Positions 45,098 through 53,276 of a stretch of DNA of 64,000 bases are shown in pieces. The translations under genes and the position numbers were made by a program. This DNA is from Bradyrhizobium sp. OK095. Lineage in GTDB: Bacteria; Pseudomonadota; Alphaproteobacteria; Rhizobiales; Xanthobacteraceae. How positions within the stretch are numbered: position 1 is the stretch's first letter; the number at the start of each line of letters is the position of its first letter. The notes under the pieces are model-generated. The model was not told where the DNA came from, searched no databases, and worked only from the letters and a program-made list of their open reading frames with translations. Location of the stretch: contig NZ_FOBX01000021.1 of assembly GCF_900109945.1 (NCBI RefSeq), forward strand, positions 1 to 64,000, given 5' to 3'.

Positions 45098-45292
45098 ATG
45101 GCCAAGGCCGCAAAGACGATCAAGCTCGAGCAGACCGGCAGCGCGATCCGCCGCCATCACTCGCAGCGCTCAACGCTGATCGGGCTCAAGCTCAACAAGA
45201 TCGGTCGTATCAGCGAACTGCCGGACACCCCGGCAGTCCGCGGCATGATCTTGAAGGTTCACCATCTCGTTCGCATCGTCGACGAGAAGTAA
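45098..45292 (+). CDS. rpmD: 50S ribosomal protein L30
   Basis: The 64-residue L30 contains GSAIRRHHSQRSTLIGLKLN and MILKVHHLVRIVDEK. ATG 45098 (MAKAAKT) is the family-like start; ATG 45095 directly before it is equally possible and would add one Met. Confidence 0.95.
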   Translation: MAKAAKTIKLEQTGSAIRRHHSQRSTLIGLKLNKIGRISELPDTPAVRGMILKVHHLVRIVDEK

Positions 45293-45298
45293 GCAAAG

Positions 45299-45347
45299 GC
45301 GCACGACCCCGAAAAGCGGGCACCCGTTTTCGGTGAAGGTCATGCGC
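45299..45347. repeat. Palindromic repeat between rpmD and rplO
   Basis: GCGCACGACCCCGAAAA pairs imperfectly with TTTTCGGTGAAGGTCATGCGC, with a central CGGG/CCCG stem. It resembles the GGAAAA/TTTTCC palindrome at 973-1018 and is another dispersed intergenic element, here inside the spc operon. Confidence 0.6.
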
Positions 45348-45367
45348 AAGAAACAAGGAGCAGGGCG

Positions 45368-45853
45368 ATGAAGCTCAGCGATATCGCCGACAACGCCGGC
45401 TCGCGCAAGAAGCGTATGCGCGTCGGCCGTGGCATTGGTTCGGGCAAGGGCAAGCAGGCTGGCCGCGGTGGCAAGGGCCAGACCGCGCGTTCGGGCGTGC
45501 GCATCAAGGGTTTCGAAGGCGGTCAGATGCCGTTGCATCGCCGTCTGCCCAAGCGCGGCTTCAACAACATCTTCCGCATCGAGTTCGCCGAGATCAATCT
45601 CGACCGGCTCCAGGACGCGGTCGATGCCAAGAAGATCGACGCCGGCAGCGTCGTGAACGTCGAAGCTCTGGTCAAGGCTGGCGTGCTGCGCCGCGCCAAG
45701 GGCGGCCTGCGGCTGCTCGGCCGCGGCGAGTTCAAGGCCAAGCTTAACATCGAAGTCCACGGTGCCTCGAAGACCGCGATCGCGGCAGTCGAGAAGGCCG
45801 GCGGTTCGGTGAAGATCCTCGCCCCTGCCAAGGAAGAAGGCGAGGCGGCGTAA
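45368..45853 (+). CDS. rplO: 50S ribosomal protein L15
   Basis: The 161-residue L15 is a late assembly protein. MKLSDIADNAGSRKKRMRVG and GRGGKGQTARSGV are diagnostic. The C-terminus is rich in Glu/Ala. A terminator-like hairpin follows. Confidence 0.97.
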   Translation: MKLSDIADNAGSRKKRMRVGRGIGSGKGKQAGRGGKGQTARSGVRIKGFEGGQMPLHRRLPKRGFNNIFRIEFAEINLDRLQDAVDAKKIDAGSVVNVEALVKAGVLRRAKGGLRLLGRGEFKAKLNIEVHGASKTAIAAVEKAGGSVKILAPAKEEGEAA

Positions 45854-45865
45854 CAACTGCGTCAT

Positions 45866-45889
45866 TGGCCCGCGGCTCGCGGGCCTTTA
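45866..45889 (+). terminator. Terminator-like hairpin between rplO and secY
   Basis: GGCCCGCG (45867-45874), loop GCT, CGCGGGCC (45878-45885) followed by TTTA. It is 14 bases after rplO in a 150-bp gap, so it may partly separate secY-secY2-adk from the ribosomal genes; a short U-tract makes full termination doubtful. Confidence 0.5.
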
Positions 45890-46003
45890 CGCATGAGTGA
45901 CAATGGACTTATCGAAGCCGTAGCCCCAGATAATGTCCGGCGTCCGCTAAAGTAGCCCGGCCGCGGGCATGACGGCGCAATAGGCGGCGGGAGAAAGTCC
46001 AAG

Positions 46004-47335
46004 ATGGCCTCTGCAGCGGAACAACTGGCAGCCAATCTCAATTTCGGCGCGTTTGCCAAGGCCGACGAACTGAAGAAGCGCATCTGGTTCACCCTGGGTG
46101 CTCTGCTCGTTTATCGGCTCGGGACCTACATCCCGCTGCCCGGCATCGATCCCAACATCTGGGAGCAGGTGTTCCGTTCCCAGGCGGGCGGCATCCTCGG
46201 CATGTTCAACATGTTCGCCGGCGGTGGCATCCACCGCATGGCGATCTTCGCGCTGAACATCATGCCGTACATTTCGGCCTCGATTATCATCCAGCTCCTC
46301 ACCACCGTCTCGCCCCAGCTCGAGGCGCTGAAGAAGGAAGGTGAGTCCGGCCGCAAGCTGCTGAACCAGTACACCCGCTATCTCACGGTCATCCTGGCCG
46401 CGTTCCAGTCCTACGGCATCGCGGTGGGCCTCGAGGGCGCCGGCAACGTCGTCAGCGACCCCGGCATGTTCTTCCGTCTGTCCACCGCGATCACGCTGAC
46501 CGGCGGCACCATGTTCCTGATGTGGCTGGGCGAGCAGATTACCTCGCGCGGCATCGGCAACGGCATCTCGCTGATCATTCTCTCCGGCATCGTCGCCGAG
46601 CTGCCGGCGGCGCTCGCCAACATGCTCGAGCTCGGCCGTCAGGGCGCGATGTCAACCGGCCTGATCCTGGTCGTCATCATTATGGCAGTCGCCGTGATCG
46701 CCTTCATCGTGTTCGTGGAGCGCGCCCAGCGCCGGCTGCTGATCCAGTATCCGAAGCGCCAGGTCGGCAACAAGATGTTCGAGGGACAGTCCTCCCATCT
46801 GCCGCTCAAGCTCAACACCTCGGGCGTGATCCCGCCGATCTTCGCGTCCTCGCTGCTGCTGCTGCCGACCACGGTTGCGAACTTCAACGCGGGCCGTGGG
46901 CCGGAATGGTTCCAGTGGATCACGACCCAGCTCGGCCATGGCCGTCCGCTGTTCCTGATCATGTATCTGGCGCTGATCGTGTTCTTCGCGTTCTTCTACA
47001 CCGCGATCGTGTTCAACCCGACCGAGACCGCGGACAATCTGAAGAAGCATGGCGGTTTCATTCCGGGTATCCGTCCCGGCGAGCGCACCGCCGAATATAT
47101 CGACTACGTGCTGTCGCGCATCACCGTGTTAGGTGCGATCTATCTGGCGATCGTCTGCTTGATCCCGGAGATTCTGATCTCCTACGCCTCGGTGCCTTTC
47201 TACTTCGGCGGCACCTCGCTGCTGATCGTCGTCAGCGTCACCATGGACACGGTGGCGCAGGTGCAGGGCTATCTGCTGGCGCATCAGTACGAAGGCCTGA
47301 TCCGCAAGTCGAAGCTGCGCGGCCGCCGTAGATGA
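46004..47335 (+). CDS. secY: Protein translocase subunit SecY (canonical)
   Basis: The 443-residue ten-span channel passes secretory and membrane proteins. It retains the plug region (FNMFAGGGIHRMAIFAL), cytoplasmic loop 4 (YPKRQVGNKMF), loop 5 with Arg357 in IPGIRPGERTAEY, the residue needed for SecA-driven translocation in E. coli, and the C-tail YLLAHQYEGLIRKSK. Thus this copy is fully canonical. Its stop overlaps the start of a second secY-like gene by ATGA. rpmJ, which follows secY in E. coli, is absent. Confidence 0.98.
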   Translation: MASAAEQLAANLNFGAFAKADELKKRIWFTLGALLVYRLGTYIPLPGIDPNIWEQVFRSQAGGILGMFNMFAGGGIHRMAIFALNIMPYISASIIIQLLTTVSPQLEALKKEGESGRKLLNQYTRYLTVILAAFQSYGIAVGLEGAGNVVSDPGMFFRLSTAITLTGGTMFLMWLGEQITSRGIGNGISLIILSGIVAELPAALANMLELGRQGAMSTGLILVVIIMAVAVIAFIVFVERAQRRLLIQYPKRQVGNKMFEGQSSHLPLKLNTSGVIPPIFASSLLLLPTTVANFNAGRGPEWFQWITTQLGHGRPLFLIMYLALIVFFAFFYTAIVFNPTETADNLKKHGGFIPGIRPGERTAEYIDYVLSRITVLGAIYLAIVCLIPEILISYASVPFYFGGTSLLIVVSVTMDTVAQVQGYLLAHQYEGLIRKSKLRGRRR

Positions 47336-48543
47336 GCAGGGAGCTCGCGCGCCGGATCGCTTTCACGATTGGCGCGCTGCTCTTGTTCAGGCTCGGCACC
47401 CAGATCCCGATTGCGGGACTGGATGTTTCGCGCCTCACGTCGTTGCCCAACTTCAACGTCCGCCTGTCGCTCTTTTCGCTCAGCCTCATTCCCTATCTGA
47501 CTGCGGCGATCTTTGTCCGGTTGCTGTCGGTGGTGTGGCGCGGCCTTAGTTCGCTCGAGCGGTCGGGCGAGGGCGGTCGACGCAAGGTCGCCCGTGCCAC
47601 GCTCGGACTCACGCTGGCTCTTGCGGCCTTTCAAGCCTACGGCATCGCCTCCGCGCTGATTTCCATTCCGGAGCTCGTCAAGAATCCCGACGGCTGGTTC
47701 GTCGTGACGGCCACGGCTTCGATGGTCGGCGGCGTCTTCGTGCTGGTGTGGCTGAGCGAACAGATCACCCGCTACGGCATCGGCAATGGCCTGGCGCTGA
47801 TCTTGAGTGTCGGCATGCTCGTCTCCCTGCCGCGAGACGTCGCCGGCGTCGTGGGTCTGGTGCAGAGCGGGGCGATCTCGGGCAATCTCGTGTTCGCCCA
47901 CGTCGTGTTCTGGGTCGTGACCGTCGCTGTGATCGTGCTTGTCGAAGGTGCGCGGCGAAATATCCGCGTCGAGTTCGGCGCGCTCAATGCCGGCGCCCGG
48001 CAGTTGCCAGTGCGCGCGGGCGTGCTGCCGATCAAGATCAACAACGCCGGGTTTCTGATTCCGGTCACCGTGGCGCCGTGGATCTTCTTTCTGCCGCTCG
48101 CCTTTGCGGGCGTCATCCTGGGCGGCGATCATCCGCTGGTCGCCGCAGCGTACCGGCATCTCCAGCTGGGGCAGCCGGCGCACCTCGTCCTCGTCTCGAT
48201 CGCGGTGTTCGTGCTCGCCTTTGTCTACACGGCTTATGTCGTCGACCCCGAGCACACCTCCAAATCCCTGGCGCAGCGTGATGGCACAATTCCCGGTGTC
48301 GCACCGGGCGAGGCGACAGCCGACTATCTCGATCGCGCCGTGTCATTGACGACGGTCGTCGGAGCCGTCTACCTGACTGCGTTGCAGTTGATTCCGGAGG
48401 TCTTCGAGCTTTACGGGATCGGTCTGCCTTATAGTATGATCGTCGATGGTGGTGCGGCGCTGGTTCTGGTTTGCACTGCTCTTGATATCAAAACACAGGT
48501 GCGCGACGTATCGCTCACCAATCCGGGGGGCGTACGCCGATGA
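47332..48543 (+). CDS. Divergent second SecY-like channel protein
   Basis: The 403-residue multi-span protein aligns with the adjacent SecY along its length: RIAFTIGALLLFRLGTQIPI, VWLSEQITRYGIGNGLALIL, LPIKINNAGFLIP and GEATADYLDRAVSLTTVVGA are all recognisable. Differences fall at functional sites: the segment between the first span and SLIPYLT is 16 residues shorter, removing the plug; loop 4 lacks the KRQ cluster; the Arg357 equivalent is Ala324 (PGVAPGE); and the C-tail after QVR is different. It overlaps both secY and adk by 4 bp, so it should be made with them. It could be a specialised translocon, insertase or regulator; function unknown. Confidence 0.88.
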   Translation: MSRELARRIAFTIGALLLFRLGTQIPIAGLDVSRLTSLPNFNVRLSLFSLSLIPYLTAAIFVRLLSVVWRGLSSLERSGEGGRRKVARATLGLTLALAAFQAYGIASALISIPELVKNPDGWFVVTATASMVGGVFVLVWLSEQITRYGIGNGLALILSVGMLVSLPRDVAGVVGLVQSGAISGNLVFAHVVFWVVTVAVIVLVEGARRNIRVEFGALNAGARQLPVRAGVLPIKINNAGFLIPVTVAPWIFFLPLAFAGVILGGDHPLVAAAYRHLQLGQPAHLVLVSIAVFVLAFVYTAYVVDPEHTSKSLAQRDGTIPGVAPGEATADYLDRAVSLTTVVGAVYLTALQLIPEVFELYGIGLPYSMIVDGGAALVLVCTALDIKTQVRDVSLTNPGGVRR

Positions 48544-49430
48544 GAATTATACTTCTGGGACCGCCGGGGTCGGGCAAGGGGACCCAGGCGCAGCTGCTGG
48601 TGCAGCGCTATGGCATCGTCCAGCTCTCGACCGGCGAGATGTTGCGTGCAGCCGTCGCGGCGGGAACGCCGGTCGGTCTGAAGGCCAAGGAGATCATGGC
48701 CGGCGGCGGCCTCGTCCCCGACGAGGTCGTGGTGGGAATCATCTCCGACCGCATCGACCAGCCGGATGCGAAGAACGGTTTTATCCTCGACGGCTTCCCG
48801 CGCACCGTGCCGCAGGCCGAGGCGCTGGATGAGCTGCTCAAGCACAAGCATCTCAAGCTCGACGGCGTGATCGAGCTCCGCGTCAACGAGAGCGCGCTGC
48901 TGAGTCGCGTCGAGACCCGCGTCGCCCAGATGCGGGAGCGCGGGGAGGAGGTCCGGGTCGACGACACCCCGGAGGTCCTGACCAAGCGACTCGCCAGCTA
49001 CCGCAACCAGACGGAACCGCTGATTCACTACTATTCCGAGCGGCGGAAGCTCTCCACCATCGACGGAATGATGGCCATCGACGAGGTCACCCGGGCCATC
49101 CACCGCCAGCTCCTGGCGCTTGGGGCGATCGAACCCAAGAGTCACGCCCGCAGCGCGGCCAAGGCGGCGCCCGCCAAGACGGGGACCAAAAAAGCCAAGG
49201 CAACGAAGAAAACGGCCGGAAAGCCGGCCAAAGCGGCTAAGAAGGCCGCTAAATCGGCCAAAACCGTCAAAAAGGCGGCCAAGAAGGCCGTGAAGGGCAC
49301 CAAGAAGGCTGCCAAGAAAACGGCCAAGAAAACGGCTAAAAAAGCAGCCAAAAAGACCGCCAAGAAGGCTGTCAAAAAAGGTTCGAAGAAGGGACCAAAA
49401 AAGGTCACGAAAAAGCGAGCCAAGCGCTAG
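48540..49430 (+). CDS. adk: Adenylate kinase with histone H1-like C-terminal tail
   Basis: Residues 1-195 are a short-LID adenylate kinase (2 ADP to ATP plus AMP): P-loop GPPGSGKGTQ, AMP-site LSTGEMLRAAV, DGFPRTVPQAEAL, and RVDDTPEVLTKRLASYR. That length alone matches rhizobial Adk. Residues 197-296 form a Lys/Ala repeat tail (AKKAAK, KKTAKK and related units) ending KKRAKR, like eukaryotic H1 or bacterial HctB/AlgP tails. It may bind nucleic acid or ribosomes; this is inference. Start overlaps the second SecY gene by ATGA. Confidence 0.93.
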   Translation: MRIILLGPPGSGKGTQAQLLVQRYGIVQLSTGEMLRAAVAAGTPVGLKAKEIMAGGGLVPDEVVVGIISDRIDQPDAKNGFILDGFPRTVPQAEALDELLKHKHLKLDGVIELRVNESALLSRVETRVAQMRERGEEVRVDDTPEVLTKRLASYRNQTEPLIHYYSERRKLSTIDGMMAIDEVTRAIHRQLLALGAIEPKSHARSAAKAAPAKTGTKKAKATKKTAGKPAKAAKKAAKSAKTVKKAAKKAVKGTKKAAKKTAKKTAKKAAKKTAKKAVKKGSKKGPKKVTKKRAKR

Positions 49431-49524
49431 CAGCGGTTGACGAAAGCCCCTGGAATCCCCTAATAAGCCCAGCATCCAAGTCGGATAGTTTAAAACGATG
49501 CCGAGCCCCAGGAAGACTAGGGGT

Positions 49525-49557
49525 GGGCGTCGTGTTCGCGTTTGTGAACACCTGCCC
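49525..49557 (+). promoter_or_regulatory. Stem-loop in the rpsM leader
   Basis: GGGC (49525-49528) with GCCC (49554-49557) and inner GTGTTC with GAACAC enclose a GCGTTT-type loop, about 60 bases before rpsM in a 187-bp gap after adk. It could be the terminator of adk or a leader structure of the alpha operon (S4-type control is unlikely because rpsD is not in the operon). Confidence 0.4.
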
Positions 49558-49617
49558 GAGAAACCAAGCACTTAAAGCCAGATTCCTGACGAGGGGTCGG
49601 CGACAGGAGAGAAGGCC

Positions 49618-49986
49618 GTGGCCCGTATTGCCGGCGTGAACATTCCGACCAACAAGCGCGTGCTGATCGCGCTCCAGTACATCCATGGCATCGGCCAGAA
49701 GATCGCTGGTGAAATCATCGAGAAGGTGAAGATCCCCGAGGATCGTCGCGTTAATCAGCTCAGCGATGCCGAAGTGCTCCAGATCCGCGAGGTGATCGAC
49801 CGCGACTATCTCGTCGAGGGCGACCTGCGTCGTGAGGTCGGCATCAACATCAAGCGTCTGATGGACCTCGGCTGCTATCGCGGCCTGCGTCATCGTCGCG
49901 GTCTGCCGGTGCGGGGTCAGCGTACCCACACCAATGCGCGCACGCGCAAGGGACCGGCCAAGGCCATCGCTGGCAAGAAGAAGTAA
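49618..49986 (+). CDS. rpsM: 30S ribosomal protein S13
   Basis: The 122-residue S13 contacts the P-site tRNA and 50S L5. ARIAGVNIPTNKRVLIALQY and RGLPVRGQRTHTNARTRKG are diagnostic. GTG 49618 follows AGGAGAG. First gene of the alpha operon. Confidence 0.97.
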   Translation: MARIAGVNIPTNKRVLIALQYIHGIGQKIAGEIIEKVKIPEDRRVNQLSDAEVLQIREVIDRDYLVEGDLRREVGINIKRLMDLGCYRGLRHRRGLPVRGQRTHTNARTRKGPAKAIAGKKK

Positions 49987-50110
49987 GTTTTCGAATCCAA
50001 TCGCGGCGTGCGGCGAACAGGGGACATCCCGTTCGCCGCACGCCTTTCGTTCCATCAGGTGTAGCCGCTGGCATTACGGCGGCGTTTGAGATCTTCAGGA
50101 AAGGTACTCT

Positions 50111-50500
50111 ATGGGCAAGGAAGCCACCCGCGTTCGTCGTCGTGAGCGCAAGAACATCGCCTCCGGCGTCGCGCACGTGAACTCGTCGTTCAACAACACG
50201 ACCATCACCATCACCGACGCGCAGGGCAATACCATTGCCTGGTCTTCCGCCGGCACGATGGGCTTCAAGGGCTCGCGCAAGTCGACCCCGTATGCCGCGC
50301 AGGTTGCCGCCGAGGACGTGTCGAAGAAGGCGCAGGAACACGGCATGCGCACGCTGGAAGTCGAAGTCGCCGGTCCCGGTTCGGGACGTGAGTCGGCGCT
50401 CCGTGCGCTGCAGGCCGCGGGCTTCACCGTCACCTCGATCCGCGACGTGACCACGATCCCGCACAACGGTTGCCGTCCCCGCAAGCGTCGGCGCGTTTGA
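50111..50500 (+). CDS. rpsK: 30S ribosomal protein S11
   Basis: The 129-residue S11 shapes the platform at the mRNA exit. VAHVNSSFNNTTITITDAQG and VTTIPHNGCRPRKRRRV are standard. A 124-bp gap precedes it. The gene after it is rpoA, not rpsD as in E. coli, which is usual for alphaproteobacteria. Confidence 0.97.
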   Translation: MGKEATRVRRRERKNIASGVAHVNSSFNNTTITITDAQGNTIAWSSAGTMGFKGSRKSTPYAAQVAAEDVSKKAQEHGMRTLEVEVAGPGSGRESALRALQAAGFTVTSIRDVTTIPHNGCRPRKRRRV

Positions 50501-50611
50501 TACGAAGTTGCGGGCGCATCGTCGCCCGCGATGACTTTTTGCAAAGCCGCGGGAATGATCTGCGGCCTTTCTCCAACGCCAGTGTCTGCGACAGCAGTTT
50601 GACTGGCCTGT

Positions 50612-51643
50612 ATGGGTGAAACAGTGACGATCCAGAAAAATTGGCAAGAACTGATTCGGCCGAACAAGCTCCAGGTGCAGCCCGGCAGCGATCCCTCGCG
50701 TTTCGCGACTGTCGTTGCCGAGCCGCTCGAGCGCGGATTCGGCCAGACGCTTGGCAATGCGCTCCGCCGCATCCTGCTCTCCTCGCTCCAGGGCGCGGCG
50801 GTGCAGTCGGTGCATATCGACGGCGTGCTGCACGAGTTCTCCTCGATCGCGGGCGTTCGTGAGGACGTCACCGACATCGTGCTGAACATCAAGGACATCG
50901 CGATCAGGATGCAGGGCGAAGGCCCCAAGCGCATGGTCGTGAAGAAGCAGGGCCCGGGCACGGTCACGGCCGGCGACATCCAGACGGTTGGCGATGTCGT
51001 CGTGCTCAATCCCGACCTGCAGATCTGCACCCTCGACGAGGGCGCCGAGATCCGCATGGAGTTCACGGTCGCCACCGGCAAGGGCTACGTGCCCGCCGAG
51101 CGTAACCGTCCCGAGGATGCGCCGATCGGTCTGATCCCGGTCGACAGCCTGTACTCGCCGGTCCGCAAGGTCTCCTACAAGGTCGAGAACACCCGCGAGG
51201 GCCAGATCCTCGACTATGACAAGCTGACCATGACGATCGAGACCAACGGCGCGCTGACGCCGGATGATTCCGTGGCCTATGCCGCGCGCATCCTCCAGGA
51301 TCAGCTCAACGTGTTCGTCAACTTCGAAGAGCCGCGCAAGGAAGTTGCCCAGGAGATCATCCCGGACCTCGCCTTCAACCCGGCCTTCCTCAAGAAGGTG
51401 GACGAGCTCGAGCTGTCGGTGCGTTCGGCCAACTGCTTGAAGAACGACAACATCGTCTACATCGGCGACCTCGTGCAGAAGTCGGAAGCCGAAATGCTCC
51501 GCACCCCGAACTTCGGCCGCAAGTCGCTGAACGAGATCAAGGAAGTGCTGGCCCAGATGGGTCTGCATCTCGGCATGGAAGTGCCGGGCTGGCCGCCGGA
51601 GAACATCGACGAGCTCGCCAAGCGCTTCGAGGATCACTACTGA
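50612..51643 (+). CDS. rpoA: DNA-directed RNA polymerase subunit alpha
   Basis: The 343-residue alpha subunit has an N-terminal assembly domain (FATVVAEPLERGFGQTLGNA and LRRILLSSLQGAAVQSV) and a C-terminal domain (LELSVRSANCLKNDNIVYIG) that binds UP elements and activators. ATG 50612 (MGETVTIQ) is used; GTG 50624 (MTIQKNWQ) is an alternative that matches many relatives. Confidence 0.97.
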   Translation: MGETVTIQKNWQELIRPNKLQVQPGSDPSRFATVVAEPLERGFGQTLGNALRRILLSSLQGAAVQSVHIDGVLHEFSSIAGVREDVTDIVLNIKDIAIRMQGEGPKRMVVKKQGPGTVTAGDIQTVGDVVVLNPDLQICTLDEGAEIRMEFTVATGKGYVPAERNRPEDAPIGLIPVDSLYSPVRKVSYKVENTREGQILDYDKLTMTIETNGALTPDDSVAYAARILQDQLNVFVNFEEPRKEVAQEIIPDLAFNPAFLKKVDELELSVRSANCLKNDNIVYIGDLVQKSEAEMLRTPNFGRKSLNEIKEVLAQMGLHLGMEVPGWPPENIDELAKRFEDHY

Positions 51644-51649
51644 GTTAGG

Positions 51650-51697
51650 CGAATAGGGAGTGGCGAGTAGCGAATAGCTGCTTGCCACTCGCTGATC
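51650..51697. repeat. Palindromic repeat between rpoA and rplQ
   Basis: TGGCGAGTAGCGAATAG (51661-51677) is shared with the element at 36173-36228; GAGTGGC (51658-51664) and GCCACTC (51684-51690) can pair. It begins 7 bases after the rpoA stop within a 137-bp gap. Confidence 0.6.
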
Positions 51698-51780
51698 GTT
51701 ATCTGGGCGAACGCAGGCAGCCCACCTGAGCAATATGTCCGACGAACCGTCGCGACGAAGTCAAATCAAGGAATAGATCA

Positions 51781-52197
51781 ATGCGTCACGGCAAGGTTCA
51801 TCGTAAGCTCAACCGCACCGCCGAACACCGCAAGGCGATGTTCGCCAACATGTGCGCCGCGCTGATCAAGCACGAGCAGATCGTCACCACGCTGCCCAAG
51901 GCCAAGGAGCTTCGTCCGATCGTGGAGAAGCTCATCACCCTCGGCAAGAAGGGTGGTCTCGCTTTGCGCCGCCAGGCGATCTCCGAGATGCGCGACAAGG
52001 ACCAGGTCAGGAAGCTGTTCGACGTATTGGGGCCCCGCTACAAGGACCGCCAGGGCGGCTACACCCGCATCATCAAGGCCGGCTTCCGCTACGGCGACAA
52101 CGCCCCGATGGCCGTGATCGAGTTCGTCGATCGCGATGTCGATGCCAAGGGCCAGGACTCCGGACCGGTGCAGGAGAAGGAAGCCGAGGCGGCGTAA
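51781..52197 (+). CDS. rplQ: 50S ribosomal protein L17
   Basis: The 138-residue L17 sits near the exit tunnel. MRHGKVHRKLNRTAEHRKAM is the family start; the C-terminus has a Glu/Ala-rich extension. Last gene of the ribosomal cluster, followed by a strong terminator. Confidence 0.97.
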   Translation: MRHGKVHRKLNRTAEHRKAMFANMCAALIKHEQIVTTLPKAKELRPIVEKLITLGKKGGLALRRQAISEMRDKDQVRKLFDVLGPRYKDRQGGYTRIIKAGFRYGDNAPMAVIEFVDRDVDAKGQDSGPVQEKEAEAA

Positions 52198-52219
52198 GCC
52201 GACCGGTACTGAGTTTTCG

Positions 52220-52248
52220 AAAGCGGCGCCTCTGGGCGCCGCTTTTTT
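52220..52248 (+). terminator. Rho-independent terminator of the alpha operon
   Basis: AAAGCGGCGCC (52220-52230), loop TCTG, GGCGCCGCTTT (52235-52245) with the T-run continuing to 52248. An 11-bp stem 22 bases after rplQ; classic intrinsic terminator. Confidence 0.9.
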
Positions 52249-52314
52249 GTATGGCGCGGCGATTTCTCATGCCGCGCATTGTTTTGGTGCACGCGATTCC
52301 GGGCGGGGGCTCTC

Positions 52315-53154
52315 ATGAGGATTGTGTTTGGATTTGCGCTGGCGCTGCTGATGTCGCCGGCCTCTGCCGAGACGCTGGTCGAGCGCGGCGCCTATCTCGT
52401 CAACAGCGTGATGGTCTGCCACAACTGCCACACGCCGCGCGGGCCGCAAGGGCTCGATCTCTCGCGTGCGCTCTCGGGTGGCAGTCAGGTCTTTGACGAG
52501 CCGGCGTTCAAGGTCACCGGCTCCAACATCACGCCGGACAAGGATACCGGGATCGGCAACTGGAGCGATGCCGAGCTGAAACGGTTTCTCGCCAGCGGCA
52601 TCAAGCCGAACGGCACCCACGTTGCGCCGATCATGCCGAGCGCGTTCTACACGGTGCTCACGGCCCGCGATCTCGATGCGCTCGCGGCTTATCTGCGCTC
52701 CGTGCCGCCAGTGCGCCACGAGACGCCGGCGCCGGAATACAGGGTCGCGCTGAAGCCGGAAACGCCGACCTATGCCGGCAAGCAGGCAGCCGAGGCTGAC
52801 CTGTCCGACAAGCTCGCGCGCGGCCGTTATCTGCTGACGATCGCCCATTGCCTGGAATGCCACACGCCCGAAGGACCGTCCGTCGTGCACGATTTCGCCG
52901 CAGCAAGCGGCAAGGGCGGCCGGACCTTCAAGGGGCCGTGGGGCGAGTCTGTCTCTGCCAACATCACCGCGGACCCTGCTGCGGGCCTCGGCCAATGGAG
53001 CGACGACGAAATCAAACGTGCGATTACGCAAGGCATCGCGCGCGACGGCCACAAGCTCAAGCCGCCGATGGCTTATGCTGGTTATGCAAGCATGACGGCC
53101 CAGGATCTCGACGCCATAGTCGCGTTCGTCCGGACGCTGCCGCCGAAATCGTAG
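52315..53154 (+). CDS. Exported diheme c-type cytochrome
   Basis: The 279-residue protein has a signal peptide (MRIVFGFALALLMSPASA, cleavage before ETLVERG) and two heme c sites, CHNCH near residue 38 and CLECH near residue 180, each followed by a similar domain ending in a Met-bearing KPPMAYAGYASM-type segment. It should carry electrons in the periplasm; relatives serve as cytochrome subunits of alcohol or sugar dehydrogenases, but no such dehydrogenase is adjacent. ATG 52315 places the signal peptide correctly; the frame open from 52279 would bury it. Confidence 0.87.
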   Translation: MRIVFGFALALLMSPASAETLVERGAYLVNSVMVCHNCHTPRGPQGLDLSRALSGGSQVFDEPAFKVTGSNITPDKDTGIGNWSDAELKRFLASGIKPNGTHVAPIMPSAFYTVLTARDLDALAAYLRSVPPVRHETPAPEYRVALKPETPTYAGKQAAEADLSDKLARGRYLLTIAHCLECHTPEGPSVVHDFAAASGKGGRTFKGPWGESVSANITADPAAGLGQWSDDEIKRAITQGIARDGHKLKPPMAYAGYASMTAQDLDAIVAFVRTLPPKS

Positions 53155-53276
53155 GGTGGACACAGGCACGCTACGGCTCTGCCGTTGTGGCGACAGATCC
53201 TCACGCGTCGGTGAGAGGTGATTGCATCCGCCTGTGCTGCGCACGATATCCGTACCAGCATCAATGGAGATAATTC

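Noticed and set aside
49142..49423. Hydrophobic 93-codon frame antisense to the adk tail, resembling a membrane peptide
   Set aside because: Phe/Ala/Leu richness is the automatic antisense product of Lys/Ala codons; no start signal.
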